The notes: a model not told the origin generated them from the letters alone. Counted from the first letter of the stretch, positions 17,513 through 28,541 are shown. The stretch: DNA of 64,000 nucleotides from Halodesulfovibrio spirochaetisodalis (GCF_001672295.1 NZ_JXMS01000005.1:62001-126000), one strand, 5' to 3'. A program made the numbers and translations.

Positions 17513-19375
17513 TTAGTCTACAAAAAGCAAAGGAATTGCCGGACAGTAAGTAATGAGCAAGAGAACCGCGATCATGAGGCCAACCAGCGGCATTGCCACT
17601 TTGGAAAGCTTTTCGATCTTAGCATCGGCAACACCACTCGCAACAAAGAGGTTTACACCTACAGGCGGGGTTACGAAGCCAACAGCAAGGTTAACAACCA
17701 TTACAATACCGAAGTGGACAGGATCTACACCGACCTTCATAACGATAGGTAAAAGGATCGGGGTAAGAATAACGATAGCTGCAAGAGCTTCCATGAAGGT
17801 ACCAACAATCAGAAGCAGAATGTTGATGAGGAAGAGAATCATCAGCTTGTTGCTGGTGAGGCTCATCATCGCATTTGCAATTGTTGTAGGAACCTGCTCA
17901 ATGGTCATGATGTTACCAAAAATGGTAGCCATAGCCATCAGTACGATTACGATCGCAGATGTGGAACAAGCTTCCATGAAGCTTGGTACCAGGTTGGTGA
18001 AGTTAAGTTCGCGGTATACGAACACACCAACAACAAGACCGTAAAACGCTGCAAGCGCTGCTGCTTCGGTAGGAGTCATGATACCACCGTAAATACCACC
18101 AAGGATAATTACTGGAACCATGAGTGCCCACTTGGCATCCCAGAACGCACGCATGAAAGTGGATGCATTACGTTCACGCTGTTCGCCTTTCCAACCACGT
18201 TTTCTGGAGTAAATGTAAGCGTAGGTCATAAGAGCAAGACCGGTAAGAACCCCCGGTACAATACCACCCATGAAGAGCTTACCAATGGATACCTGAGCAG
18301 ATACACCATATACAACAAACGGGTTAGAAGGCGGAATCATTACGCCGATAGCACCGGACGCAGCAACGATCGCTGCTGCAAAGAGCTTATCGTATCCGCG
18401 CTCAACCATCGCCGGAATGGTCAAAGAACCAATCGCTGCTACAGTCGCAGGACCGGAGCCGGAGATAGCTGCGAAGAACATACAAGTAGCAATAGTAGCC
18501 AGTGCCATACCGCCGTGCAAAGAACCAAGCATTTCATCAGCAAGGTTCAAAAGGCGTTTGGAAAGGCCACCAGCACCCATGAACACACCCGCTGCAATAA
18601 AGAACGGGATAGCCATGATCGGGAAACTGTCGATTGATGTGAATGTAATCTGTGCAACATATTCAATCGGCAGAGTTCCTGTTGCGTAAATGGTTGCAGT
18701 CGCTGCGAGACCAAGGCCGATGGAAATCGGTACACCAATTACGAGGAAAAGAAGGAAGTAACCGAACAAAACCGGAAGGGTGTTCAGATCTTCACTGATA
18801 AGAACCGGAGCTGCAATAGCTGCTGTGAATGCAACACCGAGAAGAGTATCAACCAGACCACATTCTTTTGCCTGAGCATATAAGTCCTGAAGCAGACGGA
18901 TGCCCATCAGCGCAAAGCCGATCGGAAGAATGAGGTAAGGAATAAAGTAGCTCATGTTTGTAGCTGGTGCCACCTGTGGATACTCAAGGAGCATCTCAAG
19001 ATGGTTCAAGCCCATGTAGAACACAACAGCAACAAGAATCAGGAAGCACAGATCTACTACAACCCAGCTCATTTTCTGCAGTCGAGCAGGGAGCCGATCG
19101 TATACGATGTCTACACGAATATTGTTGCGGTTCTTAATAGCTACCGGAATAGCAAGATATGAAATCCAAATAAAAATGAAACGAGCGAGCTCTTCAGTCC
19201 AAATTGCCGCACTGGCATCGGATGAAAAGTACGCTCCAATATATCTATAGAAAGTCTGAAAAGTAATAATGAGAATGATGCTGAGCATCCCCGTAAAAAG
19301 AAACGGTTTCTCAAAATTGTCGTCCAGCCATGCAAGCCAGGACTTCTTTTCTGCTGTCTGGGAAAGAGTTGTCAT
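17513..19375 (-). CDS. TRAP transporter fused small and large membrane subunits (DctQ-DctM)
   Basis: 620 residues. The first 165 or so have four helices and match DctQ (FEKPFLFTGMLSIILIITF, then IWTEELARFIFIW). The rest has about twelve helices and is DctM, with GIPISIGLGLAAT-like and GGIYGGIMTPTEAAA motifs and the end CPAIPLLF. TRAP transporters import organic acids and sulfonates with Na+ or H+. It sits between dctP and the activase gene. Fusion of Q and M is known in the family. The substrate isethionate is inferred from the neighbouring lyase. Confidence 0.9.
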   Translation of the reverse strand: MTTLSQTAEKKSWLAWLDDNFEKPFLFTGMLSIILIITFQTFYRYIGAYFSSDASAAIWTEELARFIFIWISYLAIPVAIKNRNNIRVDIVYDRLPARLQKMSWVVVDLCFLILVAVVFYMGLNHLEMLLEYPQVAPATNMSYFIPYLILPIGFALMGIRLLQDLYAQAKECGLVDTLLGVAFTAAIAAPVLISEDLNTLPVLFGYFLLFLVIGVPISIGLGLAATATIYATGTLPIEYVAQITFTSIDSFPIMAIPFFIAAGVFMGAGGLSKRLLNLADEMLGSLHGGMALATIATCMFFAAISGSGPATVAAIGSLTIPAMVERGYDKLFAAAIVAASGAIGVMIPPSNPFVVYGVSAQVSIGKLFMGGIVPGVLTGLALMTYAYIYSRKRGWKGEQRERNASTFMRAFWDAKWALMVPVIILGGIYGGIMTPTEAAALAAFYGLVVGVFVYRELNFTNLVPSFMEACSTSAIVIVLMAMATIFGNIMTIEQVPTTIANAMMSLTSNKLMILFLINILLLIVGTFMEALAAIVILTPILLPIVMKVGVDPVHFGIVMVVNLAVGFVTPPVGVNLFVASGVADAKIEKLSKVAMPLVGLMIAVLLLITYCPAIPLLFVD

Positions 19376-19404
19376 TATTTCTCCTAGTGCAGAACCGTAA
19401 TGTA

Positions 19405-19435
19405 AAACGGGGCAGACCTGAAGCCTGCCCCATTA
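19405..19435 (-). terminator. Intercistronic hairpin between dctP and dctQM
   Basis: GGGGCAG (19409-19415) and CTGCCCC (19425-19431) pair, with GTTTTA following on the minus strand. A weak terminator or 3'-end stabiliser here would raise the binding protein over the membrane subunits. Confidence 0.55.
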
Positions 19436-19441
19436 ACGGAA

Positions 19442-20467
<1,026 letters not shown>

Positions 20468-20521
20468 TTAAAAAAAACCAGCGCATCCATAAAGCCGTTA
20501 AGATGCACTGCCGATTATAAA

Positions 20522-20537
20522 AGCAATACCAATGCCA
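20522..20537 (-). promoter_or_regulatory. Sigma-54 promoter of the dctP operon
   Basis: On the minus strand the sequence reads TGGCATTGGTATTGCT, with GG and GC separated by exactly 10 bp as required for -24/-12 elements. It ends about 70 bp before the dctP start. Promoter identity is by motif only. Confidence 0.75.
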
Positions 20538-20795
20538 ATGGGCATTTTTTTAGCTACAATTTGTGATTTTTCGTGCAAGCTAGTTCAGCGCTTTTTTGCC
20601 TCCATATCATCACAAACTGATAAAAGAAGTTCAAAAATTCAATATAACACTCCATAATACATCATTTTTTCAAAAACAGAACAAGCAAACAGTTAAGACT
20701 GTAAATCGAGCTGACCGCCGCCCTAAATTGTACTTACGTTCTAGGCTGTGCAAGCGCTCAAATTCATCCTTCAGGGACAAAAAAGCCCCTCTCAA

Positions 20796-20988
20796 GTTGC
20801 AAAAACGCCAGTTCAAGGTTTCATATCTGCAACACAAAGCCGCGAAAGCCTTTTATATCAGGATACTGAGAAGAACAAAAACGCTTGTTGCAGAGATGCA
20901 TCCCCAGGTGCAATGTTGCAACAATGCACAACCATCTTTTCAGCAGCAAGGAGCCCCATAAAAAGCCGACACGAACAGCCATGCAACA
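20796..20988. promoter_or_regulatory. TGTTGCAACA site cluster A (dctP side)
   Basis: Sites: GTTGCAA 20796-20802, TGCAACA 20828-20834, TGTTGCA 20886-20892, full palindrome TGTTGCAACA 20914-20923, TGCAACA 20982-20988. The full site sits inside a 22-bp near-perfect palindrome at 20908-20929 (GTGCA at one end, TGCAC at the other; only one symmetric pair mismatches). The cluster begins about 260 bp upstream of the dctP sigma-54 promoter, a normal enhancer distance. Confidence 0.7.
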
Positions 20989-21292
20989 ATCTGAAATAAA
21001 ACGTTATTGAAGAAAAACAATACACAAAACGCCTTCAGCCACCGCTCTCATTTCGCCCTTTTGCACTTTTTTTCACAATAATAACTGACCTTTCTCACAT
21101 GACCGCCCCAAGTACGAAGACGACCATATTCGCTCACGAGCCCTCTTGCAGACCTCAGCAATATAAATAAGACTGACTGAACATACAGTCAACTCACTAC
21201 GCACTCTATCATTATATATAGAGCAAAAGCCTTCACCTATTACCATACTTTTCATTTAATTTCAGAATGTTACTTGGAACCCCACAAAACCA

Positions 21293-21397
21293 TGTTGCAA
21301 CGATGCAAATCATGAACGACAGTAGCAGATATGCAACAATCCATAACATACTGTTTTTACAGAACTGCACAAAGTAGGTTTTCCACATGTTGCAACA
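21293..21397. promoter_or_regulatory. TGTTGCAACA site cluster B (islA side)
   Basis: Sites: TGTTGCAACG 21293-21302, TGCAACA 21332-21338 and the perfect TGTTGCAACA at 21388-21397. The cluster ends about 290 bp upstream of the islA sigma-54 promoter. Together with cluster A it frames a 300-bp centre without sites, so each promoter appears to own one cluster. Confidence 0.7.
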
Positions 21398-21690
21398 ACG
21401 CAACGGTTTTATGCTATTTTTGCAAAGCATTAGAACCTCTGCCACCCTGCACGCCTTTTTCACGAGCTATTTTTCACAAAGAATACTACCTTTGAACATT
21501 TCTCACGGATACAGCTTCTCCGTGCTCAGGAAATATCCACGCAAGCCCAAACCCCGCTTTATTCAATAGGATTGAGGCAGTAATTCAATTTTTTTGAATC
21601 TCTTTTGCCGATTATTCACACCTCCGCCAAGACATCGAGTTCATGTTTTTCGCTACTTTTCTAAGAAAAAAGCACTCCGACTGCCTATGT

Positions 21691-21706
21691 TGGCATCACC
21701 TTTGCT
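21691..21706 (+). promoter_or_regulatory. Sigma-54 promoter of islA
   Basis: TGGCATCACCTTTGCT has GG and GC separated by exactly 10 bp. It lies about 200 bp before the islA start, leaving a long untranslated leader. Motif-based call. Confidence 0.75.
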
Positions 21707-21904
21707 CTAAGAGAAACACAGGGCGCGGCTCTCTCAGAAGCAACCATACGAATCGCTGATATTAGCTTTTGAAGAACGCACTCTTACTAATGAGAATCCA
21801 AATTTACTGCTGCTGAGCACACAGCGGCCGCAGCATTTTTTAACCCACAGGTACTGCACAGAAAACTGTGCCACCTACTTGAACCTAATTCACAGGAGTC
21901 AGTT

Positions 21905-24385
21905 ATGTCTTGTTGTGTATCACCTCACGAACAGCGTCTGCTCGATAAAATTGAAGGCAAAGAAGATATCTACCGCGCATCCCACCCGCGTGTATTCAAA
22001 ATCCTCGAAACCTTCGACAACGTTCGTCCAATCATCGACATTGAGCGTGCTAAATACTTCACCGAGTCCATGAAAGAGACCGAAGGTGAAATGCTCTGCC
22101 TGCGTTGGGCAAAAGCAATGAAGCACATTGCTGAGAACATCACTGTTTACATCGACGACGACAACCTCATTTGTGGTCGTGGTGGTGTAAAAGGCCGTTA
22201 CGGTCTGCTCTACCCTGAACTCGATGGTGACTTCCTCGACATCGCTGTTGAAGATCTCCCTAACCGTACTGAATCTCCTTTCTCTATTTCTGCAGAAGAC
22301 GCAAAAGTAGTTGTTGAAGAGATCGCTCCTTACTGGAAAGGTAAAACTTACCACGAAGCTCTCAACAAATCTTTCCCAGAAGAAGTACACAAACTTACTT
22401 ACGATGATCCAGAAGGTCTTGCTTCCCGCTTCATCGTTAACGAAACTTCTTCTTTCCGTTCTTCCATTCAGTGGGTTCACGACTACGAAAAAATCCTCAA
22501 GCGTGGTTTTGGTGGCATTAAAGCAGAAGCTCTCGAAAAAATCGAAGCTCTCGATCCGCTTTCCCCAATCGACAACGTTGAGAAAAAACCTTTCCTCGAG
22601 TCCATCGTAATCGTTTGTGACGCTGTTATCACTTGGGCACGTCGTCACTCCGAGCTCGCAGCTGAGTACGCTAAGAAAGAATCTGATCCAGTACGTAAAG
22701 CTGAACTCGAAAAAATGGCTGAAATTTGTGCTCACGTTCCTGAGCACCCAGCTCGTACTTTCCACGAAGCTGTTCAGTCCCAGTGGTTCACTCAGATGTT
22801 CTCCCGTATCGAGCAGAAAACAGGTACAATCGTATCTAACGGCCGTATGGACCAGTACTTCTACCCTTACTACCAGGCTGACGTAGAAGCTGGCATCCTC
22901 GACGACGAGAAAGCTCTTGAACTCCTCGAGTGTCTCTGGGTTGGTATGGCACAGTTCATCGACCTCTACGTTTCCCCTACCGGCGGCGCATTCAACGAAG
23001 GCTACGCTCACTGGGAAGCTGTAACTATCGGTGGTCAGACTCCAGAAGGTCGCGACGCAACCAACGAACTGACTTACCTCTTCCTTAAATCAAAACGTGA
23101 ATTCCCGCTTCACTACCCTGACCTTGCAGCGCGTATTCACTCTTGCTCTCCTGAGCGCTACCTCGCAGACGTTGCTGAAACCATTAAGGACGGCTCCGGC
23201 TTCCCTAAACTCATCAACGACGAAGAAGTAGTACCTCTTTACGTTTCCAAAGGTGCAACCTTTGAAGAAGCTTACGACTACGCTGTTTCCGGTTGTACCG
23301 AAGCGCGTATGCCTAACCGCGACACATACACTTCCGGTGGTGCATACATCAACTTCGTAGCAGCTCTCGAAATGGTTCTGCACAACGGTAAAATGCTCAA
23401 GCACGGCGACCAGGTTCTCGGTCTCGAAACCGGTGACCCTCTCTCCTTCGAAACTTGGGAAGAGTTCTTTGCTGCATACGAAAAACAGCATCATCACTTC
23501 CTCAAGACTGCATTCTACCAGCAGTACGTAATCAACAACCTTCGTGCTAAGCACTTTGCACAGCCAATGGGCTCTGCAATGCACGACCTCTGCATGAAGC
23601 ATTGCCTCGACCTGCACACCCCGCAGATCCCAGAAGGCATCAACATGGGTTACTTCGAGCACATGGGTCTTGGTACTCTCGTAGACTCCCTCTGCGCTAT
23701 TAAGAAACTCGTATTCGAAGACAAAAAACTCACAATGAAAGAAGTTATCGAAGCTTGTGATTGCAACTTCGAAGGCAAAGAAGACGTACGTCAGCTCCTC
23801 ATGACTGCTCCTTGCTACGGCAACGACGATGAGTACGCTGATGAAGTAGCTAACAAAATTGACTCCTTCAACGTTCTCTACGGCCAGAAATACGCTAAAG
23901 AACTCGGCATGCACAACGACGTTCGTTACGTACCATTCACCTCCCACGTACCATTCGGTAAAGTAGTTGGTGCATCTCCTAACGGTCGTCTTGCTTGGAC
24001 TCCGCTTTCTGACGGTTCTTCTGCATCTCACGGTGCTGACAAAAACGGTCCTACTGCGGTTCTCCTTTCCAACTACACTTCTAAGAACTACGGCCACCGC
24101 GATCGCGCTGCTCGTATGCTGAACATCAAGTTCACTCCTAAGTGTGTTGAAGGTGAAGAAGGTACAGAAAAACTCGTTTCCTTCATCCGTACATTCTGCG
24201 ACCTCAAACTGTGGCACGTACAGTTCAACGTTATCAACAAAGATACTCTCGTTGCTGCACAGCAGGATCCAGAAAAATACCGTAACCTTATCGTTCGTAT
24301 CGCAGGTTACTCTGCATACTTCGTAGATCTCTCTCCAGATCTCCAGAACGACCTCATCGCACGTACTGCTCACGAATCTGTTTAG
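21905..24385 (+). CDS. islA: Glycyl radical isethionate sulfite-lyase (IslA/IseG)
   Basis: 826 residues; AGGAG 9 bp before the ATG. The N-terminal PFL-like barrel ends in the active-site loop with Cys464 and Glu466 ([10 protein letters not shown]), the thiyl-radical Cys and general-base Glu of the dehydratase/lyase branch. The glycyl radical loop is RIAGYSAYF with Gly801. Homology of the whole sequence to the isethionate C-S lyases of Bilophila and Desulfovibrio is by recall. The reaction splits isethionate into acetaldehyde and sulfite in the cytoplasm. Codon use is strongly biased, which points to very high expression. It diverges from the activase-transporter operon. The related 2,3-dihydroxypropanesulfonate lyase HpsG is the main alternative; no DHPS-specific neighbours are seen. 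Confidence 0.82.
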   Translation: MSCCVSPHEQRLLDKIEGKEDIYRASHPRVFKILETFDNVRPIIDIERAKYFTESMKETEGEMLCLRWAKAMKHIAENITVYIDDDNLICGRGGVKGRYGLLYPELDGDFLDIAVEDLPNRTESPFSISAEDAKVVVEEIAPYWKGKTYHEALNKSFPEEVHKLTYDDPEGLASRFIVNETSSFRSSIQWVHDYEKILKRGFGGIKAEALEKIEALDPLSPIDNVEKKPFLESIVIVCDAVITWARRHSELAAEYAKKESDPVRKAELEKMAEICAHVPEHPARTFHEAVQSQWFTQMFSRIEQKTGTIVSNGRMDQYFYPYYQADVEAGILDDEKALELLECLWVGMAQFIDLYVSPTGGAFNEGYAHWEAVTIGGQTPEGRDATNELTYLFLKSKREFPLHYPDLAARIHSCSPERYLADVAETIKDGSGFPKLINDEEVVPLYVSKGATFEEAYDYAVSGCTEARMPNRDTYTSGGAYINFVAALEMVLHNGKMLKHGDQVLGLETGDPLSFETWEEFFAAYEKQHHHFLKTAFYQQYVINNLRAKHFAQPMGSAMHDLCMKHCLDLHTPQIPEGINMGYFEHMGLGTLVDSLCAIKKLVFEDKKLTMKEVIEACDCNFEGKEDVRQLLMTAPCYGNDDEYADEVANKIDSFNVLYGQKYAKELGMHNDVRYVPFTSHVPFGKVVGASPNGRLAWTPLSDGSSASHGADKNGPTAVLLSNYTSKNYGHRDRAARMLNIKFTPKCVEGEEGTEKLVSFIRTFCDLKLWHVQFNVINKDTLVAAQQDPEKYRNLIVRIAGYSAYFVDLSPDLQNDLIARTAHESV

Positions 24386-24409
24386 TATCGCGCATTAGAT
24401 GAAATAATG

Positions 24410-24441
24410 AGCCCCGACACGAAAGTGTCGGGGCTTTTTTA
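24410..24441 (+). terminator. Intrinsic terminator of islA
   Basis: AGCCCCGACAC (24410-24420) and GTGTCGGGGCT (24425-24435) form an 11-bp stem with a GAAA tetraloop, followed by TTTTTT. Confidence 0.92.
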
Positions 24442-24508
24442 TTACCCTGAAAATACTGGCTTTATCTCTCTTGATTTTCCCGTCTTTCTACGCAATATAA
24501 TGAGAAGG

Positions 24509-24525
24509 CGTAACAAAATGTTACA
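24509..24525. promoter_or_regulatory. TGTAA-N7-TTACA operator before the AcoR-like gene
   Basis: CGTAACAAAATGTTACA is a near-palindromic 17-mer 30 bp upstream of the activator's ATG. The same pattern occurs three more times before the symporter gene, so autoregulation by the encoded activator is likely. Confidence 0.7.
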
Positions 24526-24554
24526 TACTCTATGCCATTCGGGGGGAGAACCAG

Positions 24555-26615
24555 ATGCCGTACCAAAATTCACCACGTACTCCTGTGCCTGACAAAGATT
24601 TTTTTGTTAGCACAGAACTTAATGCACAGCGCTATGCGCAAATTATCCAGAAATCACATTCTCGGTCTAAAGCAATGGGAATTGACCCCAATCAAACAGC
24701 TTCCCCGGAAAAGTACAAACTTAGCCCAGAGCAACTGCAACTACGCATAAAAGCAAGCCAGCCTTTCTACGACCTTGTCACAACTCAAATGTCCACTCTG
24801 TACCAAATTTTAAAGGGTTCAGGATTCTGTATGGCTGTAGCTGATGCTGACGGATATGTGCTGCACTCCCTTGGCGACAAACAAATTCTGGAACATTACA
24901 AGAAGGGAAATTGCATGCCCGGATACCTATGGACTGAAAAGGCTGTAGGTACGTGCGGTATAGGTCTGGCGCTCAAGGAAGGCATTCCTATCCAGATCTC
25001 CGGCAAAGAAATGTTCTGTAAACGAGCGCACAATATTACGAACTCTGCAACGCCAGTATACGACAACAACGGTAAGCTTCTTGGTGCAATAGCTCTTAGC
25101 GGGCATGCAGACAAAGTACACCTGCATACACTCGGGATGGTAATCCTTACTGCCAAAGCTATCCGCTCACAGATCGGTGAAATAGAAAAGGCACGGGAAA
25201 TTGCTGTCCGCAACACCTACATGACAGCTTTGATGGAATCTGACCAACGAGGTATCATTGCTCTCAACGATGCCGGCGAGATTATGCAGATCAATCGAAA
25301 AGCAAATGCGCTCCTTGGTCTCGACCAAGGCGTTGTTCCCAATACGTTGTCCGAATCTGAACGTTCCATCCCGCAAATCAATATAGCAAATCTCACCCGT
25401 ACCCGCTTAGACTGGCAACAAGTGCTCCAGTCAAAATCAGGTTTTACAGAAAGAGAAGTAACCTTTATTCGAGGTGATTCTCGATTCCCGCTTGTCTGCA
25501 CACTAGACCCGGTTACCATGCCTGACGGAGAACATGCCGGAGGGATTCTGCTTGTTATGGAGCATGACAGAATGCTGCAGCTGGCAAATGAGATTGCCGG
25601 CTCACAAGCCCGCTTTACATTTGAGTCAATTCTTGGATCAAGTGCCCCGCTAGAAGAGGCTAAAAAAGTTGCCAGAACTGCTGCCAGAGGTGATGCTTCA
25701 GTGCTTTTATGCGGGGAAACCGGAACCGGTAAGGAGTTATTTGCACAAGCAATTCATAATGCCAGTCCAAGAAGCAACAAGCCTTTTGTTGTCATTAACT
25801 GTGGAGCAATCCCCAACGAACTGCTTGAAAGTGAACTCTTTGGCTATGTGGAAGGAGCGTTTACAGGTGCACTAAAAGGCGGACGCCCCGGTAAATTTGA
25901 ACTGGCAGACGGCGGCACCCTTTTTCTGGATGAAATAGGTGATATGCCACTCGATATGCAGGTGAAAATTCTTCGGGCTCTTCAATCCGGTGAAGTAAAC
26001 CGAGTTGGTGACATACAGCCGATCAAAGTAGATTTGCGCATTATTGCAGCTACGAATGTCGATCTGGACAGTGCGATCAGCAGAGGCTCCTTTCGCGAAG
26101 ACCTCTTTTATCGAATCAGCACACTCGCCATTACCATTCCACCGCTTCGCGAACGAGGTCATGATGTTCTGACACTAGCAGAAACATTTCTGCGCCGAAT
26201 TCGACCTAGCCTTGGCAAACCTGATTTAGAATACAGCCCAAAGGCATCACAATCTCTCACACAAGCCCCGTGGCAAGGGAATATCCGCCAACTGGAAAAT
26301 GCAGTTGAGCGCGCAGTAAATGTCTGTGAAGAAAATTTTATTACGCCCGAAGATCTTGGACTGGAATATACCAACAAAGAGGGATCTGATCAGGATACCT
26401 TGGCCGCCAGACAAGTGCAGGAACTGAGTCTTCCCGCAGAAGTTACCAATCTAAATCCGAACAGTAATGCCATGTTAGGAGAGATGGAACACGCACTTAT
26501 AAAACGTTTGATAGAAGAACATGCAGGTAACATCAGCCAGATAGCCCGAGTGATGGGAGTCAGCCGCCCCACTCTTTATAGAAAACTAAAAAAATACCAT
26601 ATTGCTTCTTGCTAG
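24555..26615 (+). CDS. AcoR-like sigma-54-dependent activator with GAF and PAS domains
   Basis: 686 residues; a GGGGGAGAA site precedes the ATG. An N-terminal region with a GAF-like domain (about 75-210, [30 protein letters not shown]) is followed by a PAS domain (about 225-340), the AAA+ domain with Walker [15 protein letters not shown] and Walker [12 protein letters not shown], and a Fis HTH ([21 protein letters not shown]). The layout matches AcoR/DhaR activators. Although adjacent to islA, it shares its operator pattern with the downstream SSS-RidA-dehydrogenase genes, which are its probable targets. Confidence 0.88.
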   Translation: MPYQNSPRTPVPDKDFFVSTELNAQRYAQIIQKSHSRSKAMGIDPNQTASPEKYKLSPEQLQLRIKASQPFYDLVTTQMSTLYQILKGSGFCMAVADADGYVLHSLGDKQILEHYKKGNCMPGYLWTEKAVGTCGIGLALKEGIPIQISGKEMFCKRAHNITNSATPVYDNNGKLLGAIALSGHADKVHLHTLGMVILTAKAIRSQIGEIEKAREIAVRNTYMTALMESDQRGIIALNDAGEIMQINRKANALLGLDQGVVPNTLSESERSIPQINIANLTRTRLDWQQVLQSKSGFTEREVTFIRGDSRFPLVCTLDPVTMPDGEHAGGILLVMEHDRMLQLANEIAGSQARFTFESILGSSAPLEEAKKVARTAARGDASVLLCGETGTGKELFAQAIHNASPRSNKPFVVINCGAIPNELLESELFGYVEGAFTGALKGGRPGKFELADGGTLFLDEIGDMPLDMQVKILRALQSGEVNRVGDIQPIKVDLRIIAATNVDLDSAISRGSFREDLFYRISTLAITIPPLRERGHDVLTLAETFLRRIRPSLGKPDLEYSPKASQSLTQAPWQGNIRQLENAVERAVNVCEENFITPEDLGLEYTNKEGSDQDTLAARQVQELSLPAEVTNLNPNSNAMLGEMEHALIKRLIEEHAGNISQIARVMGVSRPTLYRKLKKYHIASC

Positions 26616-26650
26616 TGTAACGTTTTATTACATGTAATAAAACATTACAC
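26615..26650. promoter_or_regulatory. Abutting pair of TGTAA-N7-TTACA operators
   Basis: Two 17-mers, 26616-26632 and 26633-26649, abut exactly and together form a 36-bp inverted repeat with one mismatched pair. The repeat overlaps the stop codon of the activator gene. It might also fold as a hairpin in RNA, but recurrence of the 17-mer elsewhere favours protein binding. Confidence 0.75.
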
Positions 26651-26734
26651 ATTGAGCAGTTGCTCAAAAAATATAACCAACAGTCTAAGAACAGGGCTTC
26701 TACGCCCTGTTTTTATATTGAACATGCTTTCAAC

Positions 26735-26751
26735 TGTAATATTTTGTTACA
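26735..26751. promoter_or_regulatory. Third TGTAA-N7-TTACA operator before the symporter gene
   Basis: TGTAATATTTTGTTACA, 83 bp upstream of the -24 element. Together with the pair at 26615-26650 it forms an enhancer-like array. Confidence 0.72.
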
Positions 26752-26817
26752 CTTTTACAAGCCAACAACAATCCTGCAAACATTATACATATCAAATAGT
26801 TAACTAAAAATAACGCA

Positions 26818-26833
26818 TGGTACGCTCCTTGCT
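26818..26833 (+). promoter_or_regulatory. Sigma-54 promoter of the symporter-dehydrogenase genes
   Basis: TGGTACGCTCCTTGCT has the GG-N10-GC spacing of -24/-12 promoters and lies about 100 bp before the symporter ATG, downstream of three operators. Confidence 0.78.
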
Positions 26834-26936
26834 CATTGCAGATGCAGTCTTTGGATAGAGCTTTTTATTATCTCACTATTCTGCCATTTGCTGACGACTG
26901 TTATGTCGCTTAGCAACTAAACAATGAGGAGTATGC

Positions 26937-28385
26937 ATGGGACTTCACTGGTTAGACATGATCGTTGTATTTTTATACTTCGGGCTTGTCATTTGGATGG
27001 GTATCTACACCATGAGCAAAGTCGAAAATTTCGACGATTATGCTGTTGCCGGACGTAGTGTACCAACTGCTATTTTGTTCGCTACAATTGCAGCTACACT
27101 ATGCGGTGGTGGAGCTACAATTGGCCGTATCGCCTTTATGCACAAGACAGGAATTATTGTTTTTGCCGGTCTTATAGGCGTTGTTTTAAACCAATTCTGG
27201 TCCGGTTTCTTTATCGCAGGAAAAGTGCGGGAAGCTGGTAAAAACATTTACAGTATTGGTGACATATTTGGTCTGTACTACGGTCGTGCAGGACGCCTTT
27301 TCTCAAGTATCGTAGCGTTCTTATTCTGCCTCGCCCTGTTCGGAGTACAGATTCTTGCGATGGGTCGCATTCTTCAGACTGCCACCGGCATGGATCTCAT
27401 TCCGGCTGCAATTCTTTCTTCCGTTATCACAGTTGCCTACACTTGGTCAGGTGGCATGCTTGCAGTAGTCTTAACCGATGCTGTCCAATACGTTGTTCTC
27501 GCAGTAGGTATTTCCTTGTGTGGTATTCTGGCTATGAACAATGCCGGTGGATACGATCACATAATGGAAGTACTGAATAATGCGCCGGAAATGGCTACAA
27601 AGCTCCAGCTTTTTGCGGACTGGACCCCAATGCAGTTTTTGGGATTGTTCCTTGCGTTCCTGCTCGGTGAGTTCTGTGCTCCGTACTTTATTCAACGCTA
27701 CGCAACGGCAAAGTCCGCTAAGGATTCTAAAAAAGGCGTTCTCATCTTTGCTGGCTATTACGGCTTCTTTCTTGCGACAACAGCTGGTATCGGTCTTGCC
27801 TCCCTCGTATTACAGCCCAATGTAGAACCGGGTCTTGCAATGACCAATCTCGTACGAGACACCCTGCCAATGGGACTTGCCGGTATCGTATTTGGTGCGT
27901 TGCTCGCGGCTGTCATGTCAACAGGTGACTCCTTTATCAACACAGCAGCTGTTATATACACCCGTGACATCTACAATGAATTCGTAAACCCGAAAGCATC
28001 TCAGAGCACCCTGTTAAAGCAATCCCGCTGGGCTACTCTGATTATCGGTAGTGGTTCCATCGCTGTTGCTGTTCTTTTCCAGGATGTTTTCGGACTCATG
28101 ATCTACGTATTCAAACTCTGGCCTTCAGCCATTTTGCCTCCATTGCTCATAGCGCTCTCAGGTAAAATAGGAACCATCAAAATCTCTCCATACGCAGGGG
28201 CACCTGCTATTATTGCCGGCCTCGCAACCTGTCTCATCTGGGGTGATAAAGTACTGCATGATCCATTTGGCATTCCTGCCAACCTTGCAGGAATTGTAGC
28301 CAACTGTTCAGTCTTATTCATCATTCATATGGCTACCAAAAACAAAGAGCCTAAAGGTGCATTTGTACCTGAGCACCTTATTTAG
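26937..28385 (+). CDS. Sodium:solute symporter (SSS family)
   Basis: 482 residues with about 12-13 transmembrane helices. Typical SSS features are YFGLVIWMGIYTMSKVENFDDYAVAGRSVPT near the N-terminus (given here only as a landmark: residues 14-44), AYTWSGGMLAVVLTDAVQY and ALLAAVMSTGDSFINTAAVI with the Na+-site Ser/Thr region. AATGAGGAG precedes the ATG. The family imports amino acids, pantothenate, proline or other small solutes with Na+. Its substrate is probably that of the dehydrogenase encoded downstream. Confidence 0.9.
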   Translation: MGLHWLDMIVVFLYFGLVIWMGIYTMSKVENFDDYAVAGRSVPTAILFATIAATLCGGGATIGRIAFMHKTGIIVFAGLIGVVLNQFWSGFFIAGKVREAGKNIYSIGDIFGLYYGRAGRLFSSIVAFLFCLALFGVQILAMGRILQTATGMDLIPAAILSSVITVAYTWSGGMLAVVLTDAVQYVVLAVGISLCGILAMNNAGGYDHIMEVLNNAPEMATKLQLFADWTPMQFLGLFLAFLLGEFCAPYFIQRYATAKSAKDSKKGVLIFAGYYGFFLATTAGIGLASLVLQPNVEPGLAMTNLVRDTLPMGLAGIVFGALLAAVMSTGDSFINTAAVIYTRDIYNEFVNPKASQSTLLKQSRWATLIIGSGSIAVAVLFQDVFGLMIYVFKLWPSAILPPLLIALSGKIGTIKISPYAGAPAIIAGLATCLIWGDKVLHDPFGIPANLAGIVANCSVLFIIHMATKNKEPKGAFVPEHLI

Positions 28386-28393
28386 GAGGATAT

Positions 28394-28510
28394 ATGGAAG
28401 TTATCGTAAAGTACCTTATCTATGCCTCCTTTGCCCTCAATATCATTTGTGGAGCATGGGTTGCCGTTAACGTCTTCTCCTGGCTGAAAAGCTTAGACAA
28501 GAAGGATTAA
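28394..28510 (+). CDS. Small symporter accessory membrane protein (38 residues)
   Basis: ATG at 28394 with a perfect AGGAGG (28385-28390) that overlaps the symporter stop codon. The product MEVIVKYLIYASFALNIICG... has one transmembrane helix (about 5-30) and a charged C-terminus ending in KKD. Tiny one-helix proteins encoded directly behind SSS permeases are known as symporter small accessory proteins. A role in assembly or stability of the symporter is inferred. Confidence 0.8.
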   Translation: MEVIVKYLIYASFALNIICGAWVAVNVFSWLKSLDKKD

Positions 28511-28520
28511 GTGAACACAG

Positions 28521-28541
28521 GCCGCCTGTTCTACAGGCGGC
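28521..28541 (+). repeat. Hairpin between accessory protein and ridA
   Basis: GCCGCCTGT and ACAGGCGGC pair around TCT. No T-tract follows, so it is more likely an mRNA processing or stability hairpin than a terminator. Confidence 0.5.

Noticed and set aside
21920-24373. Long minus-strand frames opposite islA
   Set aside because: They have no ribosome-binding sites or family features and are shadows of a codon-biased gene.
21905-24385. islA as pyruvate formate-lyase or choline TMA-lyase
   Set aside because: A single Cys with Glu two residues later (GCTE) excludes the PFL double Cys; no choline or microcompartment genes are near and the neighbours are TRAP transporter and TauE-like genes.
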